64,000 nt of DNA from Prosthecobacter algae (GTDB lineage Bacteria > Verrucomicrobiota > Verrucomicrobiia > Verrucomicrobiales > Verrucomicrobiaceae), in contig NZ_BAABIA010000004.1 in assembly GCF_039542385.1 (NCBI RefSeq), positions 540,385 to 604,384 of the forward strand, read 5' to 3'. The notes beneath the pieces were generated by a model, which had not been told where the DNA came from, made no database searches, and saw only the letters and a program-made list of their open reading frames with translations. Below are positions 37,181 to 46,100 of this stretch, in pieces. Position 1 is the first letter of the stretch; every line of letters begins with the position of its first letter. The translations under genes and the position numbers were made by a program.

Positions 37181-37495
37181 ATGAAATCCAAACTCATCCG
37201 CACCTCGCTTCTCGGACTCGCCGCCATCGGCACGCTGGTCCTCGCGTCATGCCAGGCTCCATCCTCCGCCCCCACAGCCGCCGTGAGCTGTGACAAGTGC
37301 GGCACCGTCCACTTCAAAGCGCCGTCCACGGGCTACGGGCCGGGCAACAAAGGCATTGTCACCCTGCGTGACGCCAGCCGCATGTCCTGCCCGGAGTGTG
37401 AGAACCAGGTCATCGCCATGATGAAGACTGGCAGCCTCACCAAGCATGTGTGCAAATCCTGTGGTGGTGCTCTGCGCCACTGCACGCAGCATTAA
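37181..37495 (+). CDS. Cys-rich lipoprotein, putative ECF regulon member
   Basis: A 104-residue lipoprotein (lipobox LASC, Cys24) with three CxxC pairs (CDKC, CPEC, CKSC) and a CTQH end. The pairs suggest a zinc-ribbon-like metal-binding fold on the periplasmic side. It has its own two-box promoter (site B) and a strong terminator, so it is a single-gene unit. No named family was recognised. Confidence 0.6.
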   Translation: MKSKLIRTSLLGLAAIGTLVLASCQAPSSAPTAAVSCDKCGTVHFKAPSTGYGPGNKGIVTLRDASRMSCPECENQVIAMMKTGSLTKHVCKSCGGALRHCTQH

Positions 37496-37513
37496 GCACA
37501 CTGGCAGCCTCCA

Positions 37514-37548
37514 AAGCCGCCTGTGACTCACCTCGCAGGCGGCTTTTC
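37514..37548 (+). terminator. Rho-independent terminator after the Cys-rich lipoprotein
   Basis: AAGCCGCCTG (37514-37523) pairs perfectly with CAGGCGGCTT (37536-37545) and is followed by TTCATTT. It lies 19 bases after the stop codon. Confidence 0.85.
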
Positions 37549-37583
37549 ATTTGCGGCCACGGTTTCGAGGAAAAAAGAAACTT

Positions 37584-37611
37584 GAGGGGTCAGCACAGCA
37601 TCGGCGTTGAA
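37584..37611 (+). promoter_or_regulatory. ECF-type promoter, site D
   Basis: GAGGGGTC (37584-37591), 14 bases, GTTGAA (37606-37611), 50 bases before the ATG at 37662. It differs from site A by one base in the first box and one in the second, with the same spacing. Confidence 0.6.
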
Positions 37612-37661
37612 CCCAACGTCCGCATCTTTGGACAACCACAAACCCAAACTCTGAATCCATC

Positions 37662-37919
37662 ATGAAACTCGTCCTCACCCTCCTCTCCAGTCTGCTCCTC
37701 GGCGCAGGCATCGCATCCGCCGCTGATGCTGGCGTCCCAGCCACCTACCCACTCAAAAAGTGCGTCGTCTCCGATGAAGACCTCGGCACCATGGGCAAGG
37801 CCGTCAAAGTCACCCACGAAGGCACTGACGTGTATCTTTGCTGCAAAGCCTGCACGAAGGACTTTCAAAAAGAAGCCGCCAAGTATGTCGCCAAAGTAAA
37901 GGCGGCGGAGAAGAAATAA
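37662..37919 (+). CDS. Small secreted YHS/TRASH-like metal-binding protein
   Basis: An 85-residue protein with a signal peptide (LTLLSSLLLGAGIASA). The mature part, KCVVSDEDLGTMGKAVKV then YLCCKACTKDFQKEAAKYV, resembles a YHS/TRASH metal-binding domain. It has the two-box promoter (site D). Its 3' end overlaps the antisense tail of merR by about 110 bases. Confidence 0.65.
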   Translation: MKLVLTLLSSLLLGAGIASAADAGVPATYPLKKCVVSDEDLGTMGKAVKVTHEGTDVYLCCKACTKDFQKEAAKYVAKVKAAEKK

Positions 37920-38448
37920 GAGCGTGTTTGAGGGGCACGCCTATACGGGGCATCACCCCCTCTTCACTCAGGAGTATCACCTCGTCGCCCTTCCTCTGGC
38001 TGGGGGGGACAGAACGGATACCAGAGTTTTTGACGCTCCCACCTGCACGAAGCGTGTCTAGTGCCCGGCAGGTTTGGGCGTTCGGACTGACGCCACATTC
38101 ACTCAGAAGGTCGCTCAGTGAGATTCGGATCGTTCGCAACGACTCCATTTGCTCGTCGATGCGGCGGATTTTCTGTTTCAGAACTTCGGATATTTTTTTA
38201 CAATCGAAAGCGCTCTCATGCGACTGGCCGCGCAGCATTGGCTTGATCTCCCGCAGAGTGAAGCCCGCCGTGAGACATTCCCGGATGAACTGAATCTCCG
38301 CGACGACCGCGACGGGATAGACGCGGTAGCCGCCGGGCGAGCGCTTGGGCCGGGGCAGCAAGCCCTCCCTCTCATAGAAGCGGATGGTCTGCGTGCTGAC
38401 GCCCGCCTGGGTGGCGAGAGCGCCGATCAAGATTAGTTGCTCGGACAT
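37810..38448 (-). CDS. merR: MerR-family regulator with mercury-type Cys triad
   Basis: The N-terminal HTH (IGALATQAGVSTQTIRFYER) and dimer helix are typical of MerR. Three Cys have the spacing of mercuric MerR (C82, C117, C126 in Tn501): FDCKK, then 35 residues later SECG, then 9 residues later TCRA. So Hg(II) sensing is likely. The ATG at 38448 gives MSEQLILIG; an upstream in-frame start would run into the operator. The frame continues about 85 residues past the usual MerR end, overlapping the convergent gene; this tail looks like a lost stop. It diverges from a mer transport gene. Confidence 0.8.
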   Translation of the reverse strand: MSEQLILIGALATQAGVSTQTIRFYEREGLLPRPKRSPGGYRVYPVAVVAEIQFIRECLTAGFTLREIKPMLRGQSHESAFDCKKISEVLKQKIRRIDEQMESLRTIRISLSDLLSECGVSPNAQTCRALDTLRAGGSVKNSGIRSVPPSQRKGDEVILLSEEGVMPRIGVPLKHALISSPPPLLWRHTWRLLFESPSCRLCSKDTRQCLRG

Positions 38449-38458
38449 AAAATCGTTG

Positions 38459-38482
38459 TTGACCTTATACCATACTTCAAGG
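38459..38482 (+). promoter_or_regulatory. Candidate MerR operator/promoter between merR and the transport gene
   Basis: In the 50-base divergent gap, TTGACC (38459-38464) could be a -35 box. CCTT (38463-38466) and AAGG (38479-38482) make the outer half-sites of a dyad of the MerR-family kind. A clean -10 box at 19 bases was not seen, so the site is tentative. Confidence 0.4.
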
Positions 38483-38498
38483 CGCACCTTCAATCCCT

Positions 38499-39641
38499 AT
38501 GAAAACGGCAATCACCACCAGTAACGCCTGCCCACTCTGCCAGCAGACCGGGAAAAAAATCAGTGACCTCACCCTCGCCGCTCAGGTGAAGGAGGACACG
38601 CTTGCCGCCCTGCCGTCGCAGGAGGGCTTCCGCTTCTGTGCCCAACGCGACTGCCCCGTCGTCTATTACCGGGAGGAAGGTGGCGTGACGATCTCGCTGG
38701 ACCAGGTGCGCCACCCGGTCTTTCAAAAGAGCGACGATCCCCGGCGTCCTGTCTGCTACTGTTTTTCGCATACCGTGGAGGAGATCACAGCGGAGGTGAA
38801 GAAAGCCGGGCGCTCCTCCGTGCCGCAAGCGATCAAGGACAACTGCTCCAAAGGACTCGATGCCTGCGAGCGCAACAATCCGCAGGGCTCCTGCTGCCTC
38901 GGCAATGTCTCCAAGGTGGTGAAATCGGCGCAAAGCGTGCAGGACGCAACCACGAGTAGAGAAACCGATTGCGGTTCCTGCTGCACCACAGACGCATCGG
39001 CTGTCAAAACGAAAACGACCACCCCGCGCCCGCGAAGCGGCTGGCTTGGACTCGGCGCGGTCTTCAGCGCCATGCTAGCCTCCGCGTGCTGCTGGCTGCC
39101 TTTGCTGCTCATCGCCTTCGGTGCCTCGACGGCGGGAGTATCCGGCTTCTTCGAGACCTGGCGTCCAGTGCTGCTGGGCATCACCTTTGTGCTGCTCGGG
39201 GCCGGGTTCTACCTGGTCTATTTCCGCAACAACTGCTGCGATGTTGACGGCGCTTGCACCACCAATTCCGGCGCACGCAAGCGCTCCTGCTGGATGCTCT
39301 GGCTAGCCACGGCCCTCGTCCTTGTCTTCGCGGCCTTCCCGAAGTATGCAGGCTGGCTTGCCACCTCCGGTAACTCGACCTCCCATGAAACCGGCGGCGA
39401 GGTCACCACTCTGACCGTCGGCGGAATGACCTGTGAAGCCTGCGCCACCGGACTGAACGAATCTCTGCGCCACATTCCCGGGGTGCTAGCCACCGAAGTG
39501 AACTACGCCACGCGCACTGTTCATGTCTCCACCGTCACAGCGGATACTCGGCAGACAATCGTCGCAGTGCGACAGGCGTTAAGCGAAGCGGGCTATACCG
39601 TCGAACCAGCCAAGAATTCGCTACTGCCAGCAAAACCCTGA
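38499..39641 (+). CDS. CopZ-MerT-MerP fusion, mercuric ion transport protein
   Basis: A 380-residue three-part protein. Residues of about 1-145 match the zinc and [2Fe-2S] N-terminal module of Archaeoglobus CopZ (CPLC, CPVVYY, CYCF, then GSCC). Residues of about 175-290 contain three membrane helices with MerT-like ACCWLPLLL, and a Cys pair (NNCCDVDG). Residues of about 305-380 are an HMA domain with GGMTCEACATG, as in MerP. It should carry metal, probably Hg(II), across the inner membrane. It is divergent from merR. No merA or merB is in the window. Confidence 0.82.
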   Translation: MKTAITTSNACPLCQQTGKKISDLTLAAQVKEDTLAALPSQEGFRFCAQRDCPVVYYREEGGVTISLDQVRHPVFQKSDDPRRPVCYCFSHTVEEITAEVKKAGRSSVPQAIKDNCSKGLDACERNNPQGSCCLGNVSKVVKSAQSVQDATTSRETDCGSCCTTDASAVKTKTTTPRPRSGWLGLGAVFSAMLASACCWLPLLLIAFGASTAGVSGFFETWRPVLLGITFVLLGAGFYLVYFRNNCCDVDGACTTNSGARKRSCWMLWLATALVLVFAAFPKYAGWLATSGNSTSHETGGEVTTLTVGGMTCEACATGLNESLRHIPGVLATEVNYATRTVHVSTVTADTRQTIVAVRQALSEAGYTVEPAKNSLLPAKP

Positions 39642-39707
39642 CCTGCATTTGACATCTTTGAATACCTCACCCGCTAAACTTGCCACCAGACATTTTCGAG
39701 CGATTTT

Positions 39708-39735
39708 GAGGGGTTAGCTCACGCAAGGAGTTACA
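39708..39735 (+). promoter_or_regulatory. ECF-type promoter, site C
   Basis: GAGGGGTT (39708-39715), 14 bases, GTTACA (39730-39735), 28 bases before the ATG at 39764. It stands before the gene that heads the cusCBA-like operon. Confidence 0.65.
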
Positions 39736-39763
39736 CCCGCCACACCCAACTGACTTTGCCCCC

Positions 39764-40132
39764 ATGAAACACGCCTGCACCAGACTCATCCTCGCCGCCA
39801 TCTTCCTGATGGTGCAGGTGGCGGGTGCGTCTGTCTCCCGCCCTTCATGCATGCAAGGCAAGGAAGCCAAAGCTGCCCCTTGCACACTCGGTTGCTGTTC
39901 AGGCCCGGTGTGTGAATGCGGCATGGCCCCGATGCAAAAGCCGGCAAAGCCTGCGCCCGCAGCCCCCGCTTCGCAGGGCCAGCCGGTCAAGTTCATGCCG
40001 GTGCTGGTGAATGTTTTCACGCAGACGTTCGCTCCGCTCGTTTTGCAGAAAGCGGCACGGCCTCTGGCACCGGATGCCTTCCTGCCGCACTGCCCGCCTG
40101 CTCTGGCGCTGCACTGCGCCCTCCTCATCTGA
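39764..40132 (+). CDS. Secreted Cys-rich protein heading the cusCBA-like operon
   Basis: A 122-residue protein with a signal peptide (LILAAIFLMVQVAGAS) and a Cys cluster (CTLGCCSGPVCECG) with Met/Pro-rich flanks (MAPMQKP), suggesting copper or silver binding. It has the two-box promoter (site C) and is followed 84 bases later by the TolC-like gene of the CusA system. Function inferred from composition and context only. Confidence 0.5.
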   Translation: MKHACTRLILAAIFLMVQVAGASVSRPSCMQGKEAKAAPCTLGCCSGPVCECGMAPMQKPAKPAPAAPASQGQPVKFMPVLVNVFTQTFAPLVLQKAARPLAPDAFLPHCPPALALHCALLI

Positions 40133-40216
40133 CGAAAGCTCGTTTTCACAGGCGCATTGTGCCCGCATCACGCGAGGCACGGACCCGAAACGAAGCATTT
40201 TTTCAATGAGGATACC

Positions 40217-41488
40217 ATGAAGACCACATCATCACTTTCTGCCCTGGCGCTGTCCCTGGCAGCAGCACTCGCGGCCCAGGCCGCCGACAGCACTCCCGCC
40301 ACTCCGGCGCTCATCCAGCGGCTCGCCAAAGAAGCCGCCGCCACGCATCCCTCCGTGCAGGCCGCCGCTGCCCGCACTCAGGCGGCCACGTCGGCCATCG
40401 GCTCCATTCGCCTTTGGGAAGACCCGCAGCTCGGCTTGGGCACTTTGTTTGCCAGCAACATGAACCGCCAGGGCCAGGGGGACATCGCCGTGGGCGTGGA
40501 TCAAATGCTGCCTCGTCGCGGACTGTATCGTGCGGAGAAAAGCCGCGCCACTGCCGAACAGCTCGCCCAAGCCGCGATGCAGAAACAGATCGCGAATGAG
40601 CTGGGCCTCATGGTGGCTCAGGCAACTCTGGAACTCGCTCTCTCGGATGAGGTGATCCGGCTTCAAGCTGAGAACGTGGCCTGGCTGGAAACCATCGTGA
40701 AGACGGCGGAAGAACGCGCAAAGAACCCCGATGCCAGCGCCACGGAAACGCTGCGACTGGAAAGCGAACTCGCGGTGAAGCAGCAAGTGCTCGCCAGTGC
40801 GCGGCGTCAGCGCGGCCAGTTCGCCACCACACTGAATCTCTTGCTGGGCCGTGCTGCGGATGCCCCGTGGCCGTCTTTGTCACTTCCCGCGCAGGCTCAG
40901 GATCACGCCAGTGCCACGGCGCTGAAAGTGCGACTGGAGCGGGACAATCCCGCGCTCGCCTCGCTGCGCCATCAGATCGAAGCCGCGCAGGCGGAAACCA
41001 TGGCAGCGCGTGAGAAGCGCAAGCCCGCCTTCTCCATGGGCCTCCAGGTCAACACCTACTCCCAGGGCACCCTTCAGGACACGATGGCGATGCTGAACTT
41101 CAAAATGACGCTGCCGTGGTTCAATCGCAAAGCCTACGAGGCCGACATCGCCCGCGCCGACCAACTGCACGAAGCCGCGCAGGGTGATCTGGCCGCGCAA
41201 CAGCGCACGCTCTACACCCAGCTCTCCGTCTTCATCACCGAAGCCCGGAACAACCAGCAACTCGTGAACGCCTACGTCACGGAGGTAGTGCCAAAGTCAG
41301 AGAAGACCGTCGAGTCGCTGCAAAACGCCTGGGTGTCGTCCAAGGCCACGCTGCTCGATGTGCTCGATGCCCGCCGCGCCCTGCTGGAGGCGCACATGGA
41401 GCACCAGCGGGCGCTCGCCACCTGGCAGGTTGCCCTGCAAAACCTCACCGCACTCACCGGCGGCTTCGCACAACCCTCACGTCCCTGA
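40217..41488 (+). CDS. TolC-family outer-membrane efflux protein (CusC-like)
   Basis: A 423-residue protein with a signal peptide (LSALALSLAAALAAQA) and TolC-type helical repeats, including FKMTLPWFNRKAYEADIARA. The ATG at 40217 is preceded by TGAGGA, a fair ribosome site. It would be the outer-membrane channel for the CusB-like adaptor (4 bases downstream) and CusA-like pump. Confidence 0.85.
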   Translation: MKTTSSLSALALSLAAALAAQAADSTPATPALIQRLAKEAAATHPSVQAAAARTQAATSAIGSIRLWEDPQLGLGTLFASNMNRQGQGDIAVGVDQMLPRRGLYRAEKSRATAEQLAQAAMQKQIANELGLMVAQATLELALSDEVIRLQAENVAWLETIVKTAEERAKNPDASATETLRLESELAVKQQVLASARRQRGQFATTLNLLLGRAADAPWPSLSLPAQAQDHASATALKVRLERDNPALASLRHQIEAAQAETMAAREKRKPAFSMGLQVNTYSQGTLQDTMAMLNFKMTLPWFNRKAYEADIARADQLHEAAQGDLAAQQRTLYTQLSVFITEARNNQQLVNAYVTEVVPKSEKTVESLQNAWVSSKATLLDVLDARRALLEAHMEHQRALATWQVALQNLTALTGGFAQPSRP

Positions 41489-41492
41489 TCCC

Positions 41493-43193
41493 ATGAAAAC
41501 TTTCCTCACACTCATTCTTCTCGTCGCCGCAGCCGCCGCAGGCTGGTTCTTGCGCGGCAATCATTCATCCAGCATGAGCACCGCGCCCGCATCCACAGAG
41601 CGGAAGGTGCTTTTTTATCAGAGCGCCATGCACCCCTGGATCAAAAGCGACAAGCCGGGCCGCTGCACCATCTGCGGCATGGAGCTGACGCCCGTTTATG
41701 AAGGAGACAAAGGTTTCGACGCAGGTGGCGGCGATGTGGTGCCGCTCACGCAGAATCAAATCCAGGTCATGCAGGTGCAGACCGTGGAGGCCAAAGTGCA
41801 GCCGCTTATGAAGACGCTTCGCGTGGCAGGGATGATGGATGATGACGAGCGGCGGCATCGGATCATCAGTGCCTATGTGGATGGCCGCGTGGACCAGCTC
41901 TTTGCCAATCATCATGGCGTTGAAGTGGTCGCAGGGGAGCCGCTGGCTCTGATCTACAGCCCCGCACTGCTACAGGCCGAGCGGGAGTATCGCCAGCTCA
42001 CGGGTGAACTGAAAAAGAACACCGCGCTGCGGCTGCGGCAGATGGGCCTCACTCCGGCACAGATCGAGGCGCTGGAGAAAAAGCCCGCCGATGCGCTGAA
42101 CTCGGAGATTCTATCCCCGCTGACCGGCACGGTGGTCGAGCATGATGTTTATGAAGGCCAGTATGTCACCATGGGGCAGAAACTCTTCGCCATCGCCGAC
42201 TTCAGCATCATGTGGTTTCAATTTCGCGCCTACGAGCAGGACATGCCCTGGATCAAGCTCGGGCAAAAGGTAGAGGTCACCACGCCTTCGGTTCCCGGCA
42301 AAACCTTCACAGGTGAGATCACTTTCATCGACCCGAACTTTGATGAAGCGACGCGTTCAACCCAAGTTCGTGTGGAACTGCCAAATCCACTCGTGAACGG
42401 CCGCCGCGAATTGCTGCATCGTCTCTATGCCGATGGCTCGGTGAAGGTGGAGCTGCGGGAAGTGCTCACCGTGCCAAAGTCCACCGTCATGCAGACCGGC
42501 CCCGAGGCCGTGGTCTATGTCGATCAAGGCGGTGGTGCCTATGCGCGTAGCGTGGTGAAGATCGGGCGGCGCGGCGACTCGCTGCTGGAAATACTTTCCG
42601 GCATCAAGCCCGGCGACAAGATCGTGACGAATGGCAACCTGCTCATCGACGGACAGGCGGAGATGAACCGCTCCTTCATGTCGCCAGTGCAGCCGATGGC
42701 ACCCGCCATGGCGATGCCCGATCTCACCGCACCGCAGCAGCAAGTCATCAGCAACTTCATCAAAGTGGCCGACGCGATGGCTGCCGCCCTCTCCGCCGAC
42801 GATCTCGCCGCCTTCAATAAAGCCAGCGAACCCGCGATGATGCAGACCGGCGAGCTGATCGACACTCTGAAATCCAACGCCGCCCTGAAGCCCAAACTCG
42901 ATGCGCTAGACAAAGCGCGGCATTTCCACGGCTTCACGGACATCATGAAGGCACGCATCGCCTTCCACACCTTTTCCACCGCAGTCACCGCTTTGATCGA
43001 GCCTCTGCGCACCGCCAAGGGCGCTCCCGAGTTCAAAGTCTGGGAATGCATGATGGTGAATCAAATCATCCCCGATGTCCCCGCCAAAGGCCGCTGGGTG
43101 CAGCTCGGCACACGCCCAGGACACAATCCCTACTTCGGCGCTGACATGCTGGAATGTGTGAAAGAGATCAAACCAGGGGAGGCGCTGCCATGA
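41493..43193 (+). CDS. CusB-like adaptor with heavy-metal-binding and DUF3347 domains
   Basis: A 566-residue periplasmic adaptor. After an N-terminal anchor comes a heavy-metal-binding motif (AMHPWIKSDKPGRCTICGM, residues 45-63). The membrane fusion core follows (LNSEILSPLTGTVVEHDVYE, then PGKTFTGEITFIDPN). The last 150 residues (FIKVADAMAAALSADD, then KVWECMM) resemble a DUF3347 domain. This domain order is known from CusB-type proteins of environmental bacteria. The gene overlaps the pump start (ATGA). Copper or silver delivery to the pump is the expected role. Confidence 0.87.
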   Translation: MKTFLTLILLVAAAAAGWFLRGNHSSSMSTAPASTERKVLFYQSAMHPWIKSDKPGRCTICGMELTPVYEGDKGFDAGGGDVVPLTQNQIQVMQVQTVEAKVQPLMKTLRVAGMMDDDERRHRIISAYVDGRVDQLFANHHGVEVVAGEPLALIYSPALLQAEREYRQLTGELKKNTALRLRQMGLTPAQIEALEKKPADALNSEILSPLTGTVVEHDVYEGQYVTMGQKLFAIADFSIMWFQFRAYEQDMPWIKLGQKVEVTTPSVPGKTFTGEITFIDPNFDEATRSTQVRVELPNPLVNGRRELLHRLYADGSVKVELREVLTVPKSTVMQTGPEAVVYVDQGGGAYARSVVKIGRRGDSLLEILSGIKPGDKIVTNGNLLIDGQAEMNRSFMSPVQPMAPAMAMPDLTAPQQQVISNFIKVADAMAAALSADDLAAFNKASEPAMMQTGELIDTLKSNAALKPKLDALDKARHFHGFTDIMKARIAFHTFSTAVTALIEPLRTAKGAPEFKVWECMMVNQIIPDVPAKGRWVQLGTRPGHNPYFGADMLECVKEIKPGEALP

Positions 43194-46100
43194 TCGAAGC
43201 CATCATTCACTGGAGCCTGAAAAACCGGTTCCTCGTCGCCTGTGCGGCGCTTCTCCTCATCGCGCTCGGTGTCCGTGCCATCTACCTCACGCCGGTGGAT
43301 GCCATCCCTGATCTCACGGAGAACCAGGTGCTCGTTTATGCCGACTTCATGGGCCGCAGTCCGCAGGAAGTCGAGGATCAAGTCACGTTCCCGCTTTCCA
43401 CAGGTCTGCAAGGTCTCGCTGGCGTCAAAGAAGTGCGGGCCACCTCCATGTTCGGCTTCTCGCTCATCACCATCATCTTTGAGGACAAGGTGGACACTTA
43501 CTTTGCGCGGGCGCGGGTGCTGGAGCGGCTGAACTATCTGCAAGCCTCCATGCCCGAGGGCGTGAAGCCGCAGCTCGGCCCCGACGCCTCCGGCCTCGGC
43601 TGGGTGTATCAGTATTACTTCGCGGTCGATGCCACGCAGGCCAAGGATGGCGGCTACGACCTCGCGCAACTCCGCTCGCTGCAAGATTGGTATGTGCGCT
43701 ACCAGCTCGCCAGCGTGCAGGGTGTCGCCGAGGTGGCGAGCATCGGCGGCTTCGTGAAGCAGTATCAGGTGGAGCTGAACTCCACCAAGATGCGTGCCAC
43801 CAACGTCACGCTCATGGATGTGATGACCGCCGTGCAGAGCGCCAACCTCAATGTCGGCGGCAAGGTGGTGGAGGAAAATGGCGCGGAGTTCGTGCTGCGC
43901 GGCATCGGCCTCGTCACCAGTGTGGAAGACCTCGAACTCGTCACCGTGAAGGCGATGGAAGGCACGCCGGTCTATTTGAAAGACATCGCCACCGTGCAGA
44001 TCGGCGGCGACTTCCGCCGTGGTGCGCTCGACTTGAACGGCCATGAAGCCGTGGGCGGCACCGTCGTCATGCGCACCGGCGAAAACGCGAAAGCAGTGAT
44101 TGAGCGCATCAAAGAAAAGATCGCCCAGATCGCCCCCAGTCTGCCGCCGGGCGTCACCATCAAGCCTTTCTATGACCGCAGCGAGCTGATCGACAACACC
44201 ATCGGCACGCTCAAGCACGCGCTGCTGGAGGAGTTCATCCTCGTCACGCTCGCGCACATCATCTTCCTCTGGCACTTCCGCAGCATCCTCATCGTCACGC
44301 TGCCGCTGCCGATCTCCATTTTGATCTCCTTCCTGCTGATGAAGGAGTTTGGCATCACCAGCAACATCATGTCCCTCACCGGCATCGCCATCGCCATCGG
44401 CGTGCTGGTGGACGCGGCCATCGTCGTCACAGAAAACGTCATCCGACACTGCGAGGAAGCCGAGCACAAGAAAGGCGGGCGGCTCAGCGCTCAACAAACC
44501 TGGGACGTCACCCTCGCCGCCTGCACGCAGGTCGGGCGGCCCATCTTCTTCGCCATGGCGATCATCATTCTCGCTTTCGTGCCCGTCTTTGCGCTCAGCG
44601 GGCAAGAAGGAAAACTATTTCACCCGCTCGCCTTCACCAAGACCTTCGCCATGATCGGCTCCACACTGCTCGCCGTCACGCTGGTGCCGGTGTTGTGCTC
44701 GCTGCTCGTGCGCGGCCCGTTTCATTCCGAGGAAAGCAACGTCGTGATGAAGTTCCTACTGAGGCTCTATGAGCCGACGCTGAACTGGGCGCTCAATCAC
44801 CGCAAAACCGTCATCGGCATGGCGATGATGATCCTCGGTGTCTCGCTGCTCACCGCGTTTGGATTGCCCCGCAGCACGGTGAAGCAAATCCGCGATGCAG
44901 GCTATCCCCGCCTCGCCGATGCCGTGACCGGTTTTGGCAAAGAGTTCATGCCGCCGCTCAATGAAGGCAGCCTGCTCTACATGCCAGTGATGATGCCCAA
45001 GACCGGTCTCAAGGAAATCCAGCGCGTCATGTCCTGGCAGGACACCGTCATCGCCGCCACGCCCGAAGTCGAATCCGTGGCGGGCAAGCTGGGCCGTTTT
45101 GAAACCGCCACCGATCCCGCGCCCACCGAGATGCTGGAGACGACCATCATGCTCAAGCCCGAATACATCCCCGATGGCCGCTGGAGCGTGAAACGCAATC
45201 CAGCGTGGCGTGACGGCATGACCGTCGAAAAACTCAAAGCCGAGCTGACTGAAAAGATGAAGCAAGTGCCCGGCTATGTGCCCGCCTTCCTGCAACCCAT
45301 CGAAAACCGCATCCTCATGCTCTACACCGGCATCCGCGCACAGGTCGGCGTGAAGATCTATGGCGACAATCTTGATGCGATCCAACGCAAGGCCTTCGAG
45401 GTCGAAAAACTCATCAACAGCATCGAAGGAGCCGCCGGAGTCTCGCCCTCTCGTGTGCAGGGCAAGCCCTACCTCAACGTGCAGGTGGATCGTCAAGCGA
45501 TGGCCCGCTACGGCCTCAGCGCCAAGGACGTGCTCGATGCCGTGGAGATCGCCATCGGCGGCAAGAACGTCAGCACCACCATCGAAGGCCGGCAGCGCTT
45601 CCCCATTCAGATCCGCGTGCAGCGCGGCGAGCGTGATGACATCGAAAAGCTCAGCAGCATCCTCGTGGCCGCACGTCAGGGCATGAGTGCATCAGGTGCA
45701 GCGCCGATGGGCGGCGGCGGTGGCATGACCGGAGGCGCAGCCGCAGGCATGGCCTCAAGCGCGGGAAACACACCCGTCACCTACATCCCACTCGGCATGG
45801 TCGCCAAGATCACCCGCGAGGTCGGTGCCAACGAGATCGCCAGCGAGAACGGTCGTCTTCGTTCCTATGTGCAGGCCAACGTGCAGGATCGTGACCTCGG
45901 CGGCTTTGTTCAAGAAGTCGAGCAGAAGCTCAAGACGATTGATTGGGAAGGCATGACCTACAAAATGACCGGCGAGTATGAAAACCAGCGCCGCTTCGTG
46001 CAGACCATGCAGATCGTCTTCCCCATCGTGCTGCTCATCATCTTCGTGCTGCTCTACATCGTCTATCACAGCGCCCTGGAAGCCGCGCACGTCATGCTCG

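Noticed and set aside
37924..37951. Possible fifth ECF promoter (GAGGGGCA)
   Set aside because: The first box is imperfect, the second box is missing at the 14-base spacing, and no plus-strand gene follows.
43130..44605. Antisense frame of 491 codons opposite the CusA-like gene
   Set aside because: Shadow of a GC-rich transporter gene; low-complexity protein without a domain.
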